Shown in pieces: positions 11,401 to 22,772 of a stretch of 64,000 bases of DNA. The notes beneath the pieces are model-generated. The model saw only the letters and a program-made list of their open reading frames with translations, did not search any database and had not been told where the DNA came from. This DNA comes from Paulownia fortunei (Eukaryota > Streptophyta > Magnoliopsida > Lamiales > Paulowniaceae), in contig CM033120.1 of assembly GCA_019321725.1 (NCBI GenBank), positions 12,864,278-12,928,277 on the forward strand, written 5' to 3'. Every line of letters begins with the position of its first letter. Position 1 is the stretch's first letter. The translations under genes and the position numbers were made by a program.

Positions 11401-14160
11401 GTGCACGAATAGAGTTAGAAATTTTAATTCTTAGAATATGATACTAATGTTTTTTTTAGAACATTATATGTTATATAAAGGATAATTTTGTTATTTTTAA
11501 TAAAATAAATTTAAAAATTTAATAAATTATACATAAAAATTTATATTTATATAGACTTAATGCGGCAGAAAAGGGTTGCCTTGCCGGCCCACAGGCCCCG
11601 TTCCTGATCTTGTGGATGATTTATTCTTAGTTTTAATATTTTTGATTTGTCAATGTACTCAACCTAATTATTCAAAATTCTTTCTAGTATATATCAAAGT
11701 CTTCAATGTCAAAAGAAATAAATTCATAGTTGAACCGTGGAACCTAACCATCCAACAAGAAGAGAAATTTGGTCGCAAACAGAGAGCTTGTTCACCAATT
11801 TTACAATTGAGACGAAAAACATAATTTTTATCAATAAAAATTGTAAAAATAAAAATAAAAAAATAAATTAGCGTGATTAATGGGCTGTGACTCAGCACAG
11901 AATCAATTAAATTATTGAATTTAAAAGGTTTTGAAAATGGTCCAAACCAATGAAATTTGTAAACCTAAGCTCATTCACAAGTCACAGACTCACAAATCGC
12001 AGTTTACATAAATTAAAAAAATATTAAGGTTAAGACAAAATATGTTGGACTTAGCAAAAAGAAAATACGGTGATGTCCCCTCTACTGTAGAAGTTGTTGA
12101 ATTTATGTCAGCATTGCACTATGACAATAGTTCTTTATATACTATTATTGCTAACATTAAGATATTTTGATATTTTTTAATATTATCATCTAAGTTTGTG
12201 ATTAATTATTAAATAAGTATCGACATCTGCATAAACGAATCCTAACCTAAAAATTTAATGTACTATATTATTGAATAGACCGAGACGAGCTAAATAAACC
12301 TAAATTAAATCATCAATGTAGGAGTGGTTATACTTGATTTTCTTTTCTTTTTTATTTTCTCTTAGTTTTCGTTTAATTATTATATAAGTATAGAATAAAA
12401 CTCTAGCTGCAACTTATTCAGCTAAGTAAAGGCGAAAAGAAAAGGATTTTGATTAAAGGAAGGTGTGTCAATTATAAGCATGATGGAATTTCATTGTTTG
12501 GGATGGAGATTCGGTTCGATTGAATTGAATCGAAATTTTGATTTGACAAAATTATAAATTGAAAATCAAATTAAAATTTTTAATTCGATTCGATTATAAT
12601 TAATTTGATTTTTTTTTTTGGTTCGATTAATCGAATTGTTTAAAAAAAATAATCTATCCGATCTGCTAATCGAATTATATGCATCCCAATTCCTTGTTCT
12701 GTTGGGCTTGGTAATTTGCTACTTAATTCAAACTTTTTTTGGTACAGTAAAAAAATTTTAGTTTATCTTAATAAATAATACTTTATTTTATATTATATTT
12801 TTTGACAATATCTTTTTAATTAAGCTAAATACTCATATATATTAATGTGTATCTTTTAATATATTTATTAAATTTAAGTTATTTATTTATATGTGTTCAT
12901 CTTCTTATTGATTAACATATTGCCCTCTCATAAATCCTTAAAATGTACAATTCTGTAATTATAAATCATCATAGCTTAGTACTTGTATGATTTTGAAAGT
13001 AGTAAAAAAAAATCCCAATATAAAAAAAATAAATAAATACCATTTTCTTTTCTTTCTTTTCCATTTTTCCCTATTTTCGATTTACTTTTCTTTTTCCATT
13101 GTCTACACATTGTTCTTGGGCACAAGAGATCTGGAGGTTACTTTTCCCCAAGCACCCGCACCCACTACAAATTCACCGACATTTGCCGCCTGGCTCCACT
13201 AACACCACCACACGCACCTTCTATTTTTAAATTATTCTTTTTTTTTTTTATCAAACACATCCAAACAAAGTGGATCTTATTTCATACCTTATATCATCAT
13301 GCAGGGTGGGAAAAATGTGACAAGAAGGATGAAAATGGAAAAGTTCTGTTTGGCGCGAATTTTTAATATTATAAATAAATTTAAATTATTTTTAAATTTT
13401 TATTTTTAAATTTATCTCACTTTATTTATTTTTTTTATATATATTTATGTAATATTTTTGACAATATATATATATACATTTTAGAGAATTTTAATGTATT
13501 ATTTAAATAAATTATATTTTAAAATAATAAAATAAATTTAAGTAGATTTAACGGGTATAATCCAATTTCAACACACGTACAAAGAATCTTAATAATTTTG
13601 AATTTGACCAAATCTATTATATTGCAATAGTAAAAAGTCATTTTGATACCAATTTTTAAAAAAGTAAAAAGTGAATTGTTCATTGAGTGAGCATGGCTTT
13701 GTATCTAATAATTGTGAACTTTAACTTTTTTACTGTTCATGAATTGATGTATTTCGGTTTTTAGAGAATAATCTTTGAACCGAAAATTTTTCTTCTGAAA
13801 TTGATACCATTTTTGAACTTTTGAAAATACCAGGTGGGAGGAGGTAGATTTGTGGGAAGTTTTGTGCCATTGAGTCACAGCCAAAGCTTTTTATTAAAGT
13901 ATTTACTCTTATTAAAAATAAAATATATTATTTAAAAAATATAGTATATTTTAAATTATTTGTATGTATGTGAAATTTATTAAATATAATACGAGTTTTT
14001 ATTAATAAATGTAACATATTTTTCTTTTAATGATTAAAAAAAATTAATTCCAATATGAATGGGGTGGAGAGATTGACGGAGGAGTGATGAAAGGGACGAG
14101 CCCCGCAGGCGCGTGTGACGCTAAACTCACGGTTCCCTCAAACCTTTTTTTTTTTTTTTT
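8480..14160. other. Long AT-rich intergenic region with microsatellites
   Basis: No gene was recognised. The stretch contains (TA)n runs (9145-9161, 9900-9920, 10602-10622, 10679-10692, 11159-11174), a short (CA)n (9852-9868) and extended A/T-only sequence at 9.9-10.9 kb. Phrases such as the GGTAGAAATGGTATAGGATCG block (about 9513-9533) and the TTCGATT-rich block (12510-12680) resemble anonymous dispersed repeats of plant intergenic DNA, but I cannot assign an element family. Confidence 0.6.
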
Positions 14161-14162
14161 GG

Positions 14163-14403
14163 TATAAATCATAGGCTGCGCGGTGCACCTAGACCCCAAA
14201 CACCCTTCCCCAGCTTAATTATTATTATATTTCCAATTTACAAACCCAAGTTCCAAAAGTCTCATTTTGCCATCTTATTTATTCATTCATACCTCGTTCC
14301 CCAAACCGCCAATTCCTCCTCCATTCATCTCTCTCTCTCTCTAAAAGAAGTTTATTGTTTCTGTTTCTCTCTCTAGATTCTCCTTTTCATTGATTTTCGT
14401 CAG
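14163..14403 (+). promoter_or_regulatory. RMA-type ligase promoter TATA box and 5'-UTR exon
   Basis: A TATAAAT box (14163-14169) precedes a pyrimidine-rich leader with CT repeats (14326-14341). The leader ends at a CAG|GTCTG donor at 14403/14404. The matching acceptor TTTATGCAG ends at 16391, five bases before the start codon. That gives a 5'-UTR intron of 1,988 bp. The splice sites are inferred from consensus and the abrupt change in composition. Confidence 0.55.
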
Positions 14404-15963
14404 GTCTGTTCTCGTTCTCATTTCTGGAATATTTTGTATGTTTGTTTCTTACCTTTTTCTTTTCCGCCGTGAATTCTGGTACTTGTTTGTGGTTGATCTG
14501 TTTTGGTGTTTACCTTGTTTTAGATCTCAGGCATTTTTCATTTTTATTTTTGATTCGTTATGGGTAAATCATTTGTGGTCCGATTGTTTCGAATTGATGG
14601 AAATAAAGGGAACGTGGATTCTTTTGTTAGGTTGTTTACGCAAATTTCAGATTGTTATTTTTGGGTGATAAGGTGTATAAATCCTTGTAATTTGTTGTTT
14701 CTTTCCCCAGTAATAATCCGGTAAATATTCTGAGAGGACTTCTCCATTTAATTGTCTAATTCCGTTGTTGGGAGCCAAATGATTAAAAAGAGGTTGAATA
14801 GTATGTTTGATGTTAACCTTTTACTTTAATCTAGTCAGTTATGCCTCTCTTTTGAGTTTTGATTTCTAGACATTAGAACAGATAGCTTTTATGTTTTTTA
14901 CTTTCTATAAAACCAAGCTCTGAGGCAGAAAAACTAATGAAGGTTGTTCTTTTTGGCCTGGGAGGGTTGGGGGTGGGGGTGGGGAATCTATGATGTAGTA
15001 ATGGAATGTTTTACGCCTTTTTGTTAGCTTTCAGCTTTAGAATTCTAAAGGTTTAATGATCTTGGATCCTTATCAAGGTTAATTAGTGAGGGCAGCCTCA
15101 AGTTCTCCCGCATAATTTTTTTCTTTTTTTCAATTCATCCCTCTTAGATAAGCTAGCTAGTGTTATTTGTCCGGACAATCTATTTTAATTGAGCACTCTC
15201 TGCTTTATTCCAAGCAAAAATAGTGGAATTATCTATCTATGTATGACATATTAATTGATATCATCTCTATGGAATCTTTAGAAGCTAATGGAACAAGATC
15301 ATTTTCCCCTTTTTTGCCTGGGTTATATTGTAGTTCAATTGGTGTTTGGCTGTATCTAGAAAGCCTGAATTCATATGTGCCAAATTTCAGGTTAAATAAC
15401 AAAACTATGTTTAATTTTTGGAACGAATCCAAACACAGGTCATTGGAGAGGTGTTACTGGGTTTGATGTGCAAATGAATTTGTAGATTTCATCCCATATT
15501 TCTTTATTCATTTTTTCTTCTTATTTTCTTTATCCTTTTTTCTTTAATTGCATGTGTTTTATTATTTCTCCATCTACATTTTTAGAATTTGAACAAAGAT
15601 TAATCATCTAAATAGATTGTTTTTTCACAAGAGTATGACTAATTTTGGGTCTTAACAAAAGTTTCAATCGATGATGCTAAATGATAGATACTAAATGTGC
15701 AGCACTAAAAGCGTCGCAATTACTTTAATCAGTTTGATAAAAATTGTGACTTGGGTAATTGATGGTGAGGTTGTCTGCTTAAATTAATTTTGCATATTTC
15801 TAGAATGAATCATGTTCAATGATGTTGAATTCTTGACCATGGAATTTTCCCCTTTACAAGTGTCCATAGGAGGTCAAAGTGTTTGTAATCAAGGCTTGAA
15901 CTCTCGGACTAAAAGCAGAAAGCATCTGATATATCTCGGATTGTGGCACTTCAATTCAAACTC

Positions 15964-15995
<32 letters not shown>
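15964..15995. repeat. (GA)n microsatellite in the RMA 5'-UTR intron
   Basis: About 16 uninterrupted GA dinucleotides within the inferred 5'-UTR intron. Confidence 0.9.
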
Positions 15996-16396
15996 CTAGT
16001 TGATTGGCATCCTCTCTTTTTGTCTGTTTATTTAAAGTGATAAGGGACAATTGGACCCATCAACTTTTGTTCTTTCTTTGCTGAACTGAAAGTGAAAGCT
16101 TGTGATATTTTTATTAATCGATCCAGCCAGGCAAATTGACATGTCTTGATCTTGTCCATGATGCATGGTCGGCCTTGACTAGTTATCTGATGAGAAAATC
16201 TCCATTGTAATCTAGCTTTATGTTTTCATGTTTTGTTATCAACTTTGAGGTGTTGCTTGATTGCATCATTGACTTTTGATTTAAGATATTCTTTTGTGGA
16301 GATGTAAGTGCCCCACTCGTTTTTCTATATCAATATTTCAACAAGCTATGCTTTTCCTAATATATCTGTATCATGGTCTCTCTTTATGCAGTTATC

Positions 16397-17191
16397 ATGG
16401 CTTTTCAGCAAAACTTTGGTGCCCCTACCATGCATTTGGGATCCGAGGGGGATGTCTCACACAAACCAAAATGGTATTCAGTGTCACAGTCAGCTACAGT
16501 GCCAGAAAATTTAAATGGATGCTTTGATTGCAACATCTGTTTAGACTCATGTCATGAACCCGTGGTAACCCTTTGCGGTCACCTGTACTGTTGGCCATGC
16601 ATTTACAAATGGCTTGAGGTTCAAAGCTCCTCATTTGAGTCAGATGAGCAACCTAGATGTCCTGTCTGTAAGGCTTACATCTCTAATTCCTCACTGGTTC
16701 CCCTCTATGGTCGAGGCAGATCACCATCTGAGTCTGAAGCCAAGAAACCGCAATTGGATTTGACCATACCCCCCAGGCCACCGGCACTTGGGATGACTGC
16801 CCTGCTTGCTGCTTCAGCATCAATTTCTTCTGATTCAAATCAGCGAATTAATCCAAACCCGTTGCAGCCAGAAATCCAGGCGTTTCATCAACAGCAGCAC
16901 TTTCCCCATCCATTCAGTAATTATACTTCATTGACATCTCCAACATTTGGAAGCCCCACAACAACCAGTTTCGTCAGTCCAACAATTAACATGGTTGGTG
17001 AAATAGTATTTGCTGGAATGTTTGGGAGCTCAGACTCGAATTCTTTTGCTTATCCGTATTCGAATTCGAACCCCTTTCCAGGAAATGGTAGCCCAAGGTT
17101 GAGAAGGCAAGAAATTCAGTTAGACAAGTCACTTAACAGAGTATCCATCTTTCTTTTCTGCTGCATTGCTCTGTGCCTTATCCTGTTTTAG
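16397..17191 (+). CDS. RMA-type RING E3 ubiquitin ligase, ER-anchored
   Basis: Ubiquitin ligase of the RING-membrane-anchor (RMA1/2/3) family, which acts at the ER membrane in protein quality control and aquaporin turnover. Single coding exon, 264 aa. The C3HC4 RING lies at residues 45-91: C45, C48, C60, H62, C65, C68, C88 and C91, with the family-typical CGHLYCWPCIYKWL core. A Pro/Ser-rich middle follows (about 105-230). The last ~17 residues form a hydrophobic tail anchor (VSIFLFCCIALCLILF). I chose the ATG at 16397, not the in-frame upstream ATG at 16373, because a 5'-UTR splice acceptor (TTTATGCAG ending at 16391) separates them. The family call is strong; RMA1 versus RMA3 orthology is open. 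Confidence 0.93.
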   Translation: MAFQQNFGAPTMHLGSEGDVSHKPKWYSVSQSATVPENLNGCFDCNICLDSCHEPVVTLCGHLYCWPCIYKWLEVQSSSFESDEQPRCPVCKAYISNSSLVPLYGRGRSPSESEAKKPQLDLTIPPRPPALGMTALLAASASISSDSNQRINPNPLQPEIQAFHQQQHFPHPFSNYTSLTSPTFGSPTTTSFVSPTINMVGEIVFAGMFGSSDSNSFAYPYSNSNPFPGNGSPRLRRQEIQLDKSLNRVSIFLFCCIALCLILF

Positions 17192-17199
17192 TTTTCATT

Positions 17200-18400
17200 T
17201 CATTGTTGTATAGCTGTGTATAGATTGACACCGTGCTGGAAAGCAGTCAACCATAGAATAGATATATGCAGTTTTGTTAGAGAGCTTTATTATGAAACAC
17301 TTAAATTTTGAAGGGATGAGGTTTTCCTCCTGTACATCATTTTCTTTAGTAGTACAACAAGGGTATTGGAACAACGTTTTATATTTGTATCTTTGATATG
17401 ATGGGGAATTGACCTCAGAATTATTTTTTGCAGAGATATCTCTACTTTTCGTTTGTTTTATCTGTTTTTTTATCATGAAGATGCCCTCGGCAGATTGAAT
17501 CAGCTCTCTGTTTCTCTGTGAGCTATGCTGTGCAATGATAAGTCTGTTTTCTTTTTCTGGATTTATTTCTTTATCATGAAGACACTGATGATAAATTGTA
17601 TTTGTAATGTATCTGAGTTATGCTTTGCAATGATATATCTACTTTTCTTTTGTTGGATCTGTTACTTTTTCATGAAGATGCCCTTGGCAAATTGAATTAG
17701 CAATCCATGCTTACTTTACAAAAGCCCCTTTTGAGGCGTTCTCACCAACAATTCTTCATCATCTTTCTTCCTGTTCTGGTAGTGCTTTTGAAGGTGGAGT
17801 TAAAATAAATATGACTAGATGCTAAAATATTCATTATCGTTATCCTTTATAAAACCCAAGAAACGAATAAAGGATACTAGCTATGCATTGGAGAAGTGGG
17901 TTAACCTTTCATGATAGGGCTTTTTTTATTTAAAGAAAAAAAAAGGAAAAGAAAAGAAAAATGGTTCATGGAAAAAATAAGATTTTTTTAATCTTTTTAT
18001 TTTTCTAAGGTTAAAATTATAATTTTGATTTGCCAACGTCAATGTTAATTTTGCAAAGTTGCAATGTGCTAAAAAACAGTGTCCGATTCACAGTGTAAGT
18101 TTAAGTTTCGAGTTTTCTAGTAAATTTGAAATTGCATTTGCGTTCAATTGGATGTTCTATTGAGCCAATCCAAATTAACTGTAATTGAAAAAAAATAAAA
18201 ATTCCGACTAATGTTTTTCTTATATTTTATTATATTTCTTACCTTATTATTGAACTAAGTTTGAAAACTTGAGGAACAAATGAGAGGATGAAGTTTAGTT
18301 TGTTAAATTGGATATAAAAATAAATAAATTTAACAATCCAGCTTGAATGAATTTATAGCAATTTACTCCACACTTGTCCAATAGAATTATCGGTGCATAT
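17200..18400. other. RMA 3' flank and intergenic DNA with degenerate repeats
   Basis: 3'-UTR-like sequence, then AT-rich DNA. Three diverged copies of a unit of about 100 bp (starting near 17433, 17536 and 17630) share the phrases GATATCTCTACTTTTC and TCATGAAGATGCCCT. No gene was recognised. Confidence 0.55.
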
Positions 18401-18412
18401 AATTTGATTTTT

Positions 18413-18970
18413 GGGTAAATTTTATTTTACCTCTCTCTATTTTTCTTTTTTTGAATATCACTTTACTCTCTTGTACTATCAATTATCTTACTTTATCTCT
18501 TTATACTTTCATTCTATCTCACTTTACCACCTACTTTTATTATCTTATTTTATCCCCTTTTATTCTAAAAAATTTAACCAAATTACCATTACTAATTATT
18601 TATATTAAAATTACTTTAAAATGTTCTAAAATTAATAAATTTATATTTATGTTCTAATAATTTTTTTAATTTGATTAATCAATACTTGACATTAAATTTA
18701 TTTAAGATTTTTTATTGTACTTAAATTTTAATAATTATTTTTTAATTTAGCATAATTCCTATTAAATTAGTATATAATATAATATTTTTTATTACCTAAT
18801 ACACTTTACTTATGAATTTTTTATCCATGTAAACTTACAAAATATATAAAATATTTTTAAATAATATCTTACTAAATACATATAATTAAGGGGTAAAGTA
18901 AGACAATTGATAATATAAGAAAGTAAAGTGATACTTAAAAAAAGTAGAAGGGATAAAATGAGATTTACCC
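18413..18970. mobile_element. Mutator-like MITE (long TIRs, 9-bp target-site duplication)
   Basis: The element begins GGGTAAATTTTATTTTA and ends with the inverted counterpart ATGAGATTTACCC. Roughly 90 bp at each end (18413-18505 and 18880-18970) are imperfect inverted repeats sharing ATCACTTTACT and CTATCAATT/TATCAATT blocks. It is flanked by the direct repeat TTGATTTTT at 18404-18412 and 18971-18979, a 9-bp target-site duplication. Long TIRs plus a 9-bp duplication are the hallmark of Mutator-like elements. The 558-bp element is AT-rich and has no transposase, so it is non-autonomous. Stray frames at 18411-18657 are not genes. Confidence 0.85.
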
Positions 18971-18979
18971 TTGATTTTT

Positions 18980-19798
18980 AAGATTTATATTTATAGAACT
19001 ATATCATATTAGTACATAAAATATAAATAAAATCAATTTTTTTTTATAATAGTATCATCACATCCGATATCACGTGATTTCAGAACAATATTTTAGGTTT
19101 TATGGTGTTTAGGATTTATAATTTTGAACCCTAATTTACTTCTCTTTAACTATTAATATTTTATGCCATACCAATTATATGAAATTATGACAGAATCAAT
19201 AGTTAATATATCATATGTCTCATAGATCAACACTAGTTACAAATTTACCAATTAAACATCCAAACAAATCAAGGCAATTAATAGGTTTATGTCAGTGATT
19301 CATAAGAAACTTCAATCCCTACATGTTCAAAATTTTGAACTAACTCTAATAATCTGAAAATATTTTAATTTTGGAGGTAAATGTTTGAAGAATTTGTGCA
19401 GATAAAGCATGATAATACGGAGTACCTATTTTTTGTTTGACCATTTTTTAATTAAAAAGTATGTAAAATAGTTGTATGGTTGGTACATGATAAAGCCATT
19501 TAATTATTAAAATAAAATAATTATTGATAAAATTTGTTTAAAGTTCAAGAAAACTAGTTTCTCCAAAAATTTAATTTATTAAAATTAAAACTATTGATAA
19601 AATTTGTCCATTTGAACACCTAAAGAAAAAATTTATGTTAAATACATAATTCATTAATTTTTTTAATTTAAGAAGTTAAGGATAATTTAGTAAAAAAAAT
19701 AAAATAATAATTGTTAGGTTTTTTGGAATAGTCGATAGAATGAAATTTTGAATTAAAAAATATTTTGATGGGTATGCTAGATACAATTTTTTGTTTTT
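18980..19798. other. AT-rich intergenic DNA upstream of the PPR gene
   Basis: No recognisable gene or element; A/T-rich sequence with poly-A and poly-T runs. Confidence 0.6.
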
Positions 19799-19807
19799 TT
19801 ATAAAAG
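19799..19807 (+). promoter_or_regulatory. TATA box of the PPR gene
   Basis: TTATAAAAG lies about 75 bp before the PPR start codon and about 30 bp before a CTAAAACCCTAAACCCT stretch. The latter carries a telo-box-like AAACCCTA word, common in plant 5' regions of housekeeping genes. Confidence 0.5.
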
Positions 19808-19882
19808 TGAAATTTTTGTCAACGTCACTCTAAAACCCTAAACCCTTCGAAAAACCCCAAAACCTTGCTCTGAATTCAATCA

Positions 19883-22053
19883 ATGTCCCAACCCTACTCT
19901 CAATCTATTGCCATTAGCAATTCAACAATGTTTGCAGCCTTAAACAGATCAAATTTTCAGCGATTATGTTCACGCCCAAGAAATCTCATTGCTTTCAGAA
20001 AAGCCTTCTCTTGCACCATGGCCACAACTGGTATTCCTAATGCAAATGCACCAACATACTCGGCGTCCAGGAGTAGAAATTTGTTTTCCAGAATTAGCCC
20101 CGTTAGACAGGACTACGACGTCGTTCAGGTGCTCGATCAGTGGGTCGCCGAGGGCAGAAAGGTCCACTCCCTCGAGCTCCAACGCATTATTCGCGATCTC
20201 CGGAGCCGCAGACGTTTTTCTCAGGCTCTTCAGGTTTATTTTTGTTGTTATTTGTTTTTAATTTCTTCATGAAATTCATGGGTCTTTTTTTTTTTTTTTT
20301 TAATATTTTGGAAATATTGATATATTTTGGGCAATTGTTGTGAAAGTCAAGCGCACACGGTGATCGAAAAACAGAGGAGGTTTCGATGAGATTTTTTAAA
20401 AGGCTTGTGCTAATAATCACGTTCCCTTGTACTTCCTTTTGCCATGGAAATGGTTTGTGCTGAAATTTTGATGTTTTAAAGTTCTGTCGGCTGTTGCAAA
20501 TGGTTGTCTCAAATTTTGAAGTTCCAGCTTTTTTCTTTCCTTCTAATTGGGTGAGTAGCAAGTTAGTGTTGCATTCTGCCGTCATTAGCTCTACTATTGT
20601 TAATACTTCGTGATGCAATGTCTTTTGACATTGCGGTGAATAACACAAAAGAAAGCAATCAAATATATTACAATACAATCTATTTTACATTTTATGATTA
20701 ATTTGTAAAGTTTGCTGGATTGACAGTTCGCTAGATAGTACTTTCTCCCTTTCCAGTTTCTGTGATTATAACTTGCTTTGTTTAAAATTTGAAAGTTGAT
20801 GCTTGGGATTGCAGATTTCCGAGTGGATTAGTTGTAATGGTGTATGTACATTGTCACCGGGTGATTGTGCTGTGCATTTGGATCTGATTGGTGTTGTCTG
20901 TGGATGGAAAGCTGCGGAGAGCTACTTTAGTAACCTAAGTGGTCAAGACAAAAATGAAAAGACATATGGTGCTCTCTTGAATTGTTATGTCAGAGGAGGC
21001 CTCTTAACAAAAACCCTTCTCCATATGCAGAGGATGAAAGACATGGGATATGGTTCATCATCTCTCACTTTCAACAATCTTATGGCCCTCTACAAGAAGG
21101 CTGGTCAACTCGAGAAAATCCCTGAGATTCTCTTAGAAATGAAGAAGAATGGTGTTGCTCCTAACAACTTCAGTTACAGAATATGCATAAACTCACTCGG
21201 TGAGAGATCTGATCTTAGTGGCATGGAAAAGCTTCTAGATGAAATTGAACTGCAAACTGACATATCCATTGATTGGAATACATATTCCACAGTGGCCTAT
21301 CATTTCATAAAAGCGAATGAGAAGGAGAAAGCGCTAACTTATATGAAGAAGATAGAAGAGAAGCTTGATAAAGATGCTATGGGTTATAATCACTTGATTT
21401 CACTTTATGCACATCTTGGGGACAAGGGTGAGATGATGAGATTGTGGGTTTTGCAAAAAATGGCATGTAAAAAGCAAATCAATAGAGACTATATCACCAT
21501 GCTGGGTTCTCTGGTGAAGCTTGGAGAGCTCGAAACAGCCGAGGCAGTGCTAAAGGAATGGGATTCTTCTTGTCGCACATACGACTTCAGAGTGCCGAAT
21601 GTTCTCCTCATTGGGTACTGTCAGAAGGGTCTAATTGAGAAGGCTGAAACAATGCTTGGAGATATAGTGAAGAAGGGAAAGAAACCAACTCCGAACAGTT
21701 GGGCCATCATTGCTGCAGGGTATTTGGATAGCAACAATTTGGAGAAGGCATACGAGTGCATGAAGGAAGCTCTGGCTGCAAAAGAACAGAACATAAAATG
21801 GATACCAAAGCCTGGTCAAATCAAAAAGTTACTAGACTGGCTTGGTGATAAAGGAGAGATTGAACAGGTAGAAGCTTTTGTGAGGTCACTTAGGACAGTG
21901 ATTCCAGTAAACAGACAAATGTACCATGCCTTGATTAAAGCGAGCATAAGAGTGGGTAGGGATACAGGTTGGATTTTAGATAGCATGAAAACTGATGAAA
22001 TTGTTGTAGATGATGAAACACAGAAGATGCTTAGGCTTAAGATGGCGGGCTGA
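19883..22053 (+). CDS. P-class pentatricopeptide repeat protein, probably mitochondrial
   Basis: RNA-binding helical-repeat protein likely to act in organelle RNA processing or stability; its target is unknown. Exons 19883-20233 and 20815-22053 join in phase 0 to encode 529 aa. The N-terminus is rich in Ser, Arg and Asn and poor in acidic residues, as in mitochondrial presequences. From about residue 165 to 500 there are roughly eight 35-residue PPR units, e.g. TYGALLNCYVRGGLLTK, LTFNNLMALYKKAGQLEK and MYHALIKASIRVG. No E, DYW, SMR or other C-terminal domain is present, so this is a P-class protein of the short group that includes Arabidopsis At2g20710 and At4g21705 (recalled resemblance). 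A second in-frame ATG at 19928 could also serve as start; the first was kept as the most 5' after the TATA box. Confidence 0.93.
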
Positions 22054-22059
22054 TCAATT

Positions 22060-22770
22060 TTGCATTCTTGATAAGTTTCACAGCTTGGTTATTTATGTGT
22101 GGTTCTATCGCCAGCGAAAACAGCCCTCCATAACAAGAGTATGTTCATTTTTCAATTAGCTGAATATATAAAACAGTGGGAATACTGCGTATATGAACGT
22201 AATGTAGGAAAGTGCAACTCAAGTTCGAACATTCATTTGCATCAAGATAATTTCCAAAATTAACAAAAATTTGTTCCCCCGGCGAATATCAAAATTTCTA
22301 GTGTTTAAAAAATATATTTGCTAATCGTTGCACTAGTCTGAAAAAGGAGCACATGACATTTTTACTCGATAGATTTTGGAATTTTACTGGAAAAAAGAAA
22401 AGAAAATATGGAAAAGAAATTTCAGTACAATTTTCACTTTTGAACAAAATAAATGTTGATATTCTAATAATATTTTAATATTAATGATTATCATGGAATT
22501 TTTTTTTGTAAGATGTATAAATCAATATAATTATGAGATATATTATATTCATATAAATATTTTCTTCCAATTTTCTTGAAAATCAAATATAAAAGTATAT
22601 ATATTTTTTATTATTTCCTTTACCTTAAACTAAAGAAAAAGAAAACAGGGAAACTAAGAAGGTAAGAGTCGCGTTGGCATCGGATGACAGAACGAGAATC
22701 GTTAGTTGGAAGAATTGGGTCACTACAATATAAGAAAGCCACACTATTAATCTTTCCCCACTCAAATTAA
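22060..22770. other. PPR 3' flank and short intergenic spacer
   Basis: 3'-UTR-like sequence to about 22.25 kb, then A/T-rich DNA. A TATAAGA word at 22729-22735 lies only about 40 bp before the next start codon. No other feature was recognised. Confidence 0.5.
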
Positions 22771-22772
22771 AA

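Noticed and set aside
16373..16397. Upstream in-frame ATG for the RMA ligase
   Set aside because: A splice acceptor (TTTATGCAG) between this ATG and 16397 would remove it from the mature mRNA, and the family starts close to 16397.
18411..18657. Two Phe/Tyr/Leu-rich frames
   Set aside because: They arise from the pyrimidine-rich terminal inverted repeat of the MITE.
20187..20678. 163-codon minus-strand frame antisense to the PPR intron
   Set aside because: It is antisense to exon 1 and the intron of a well-supported PPR gene, and includes poly-Lys from a poly-T tract.
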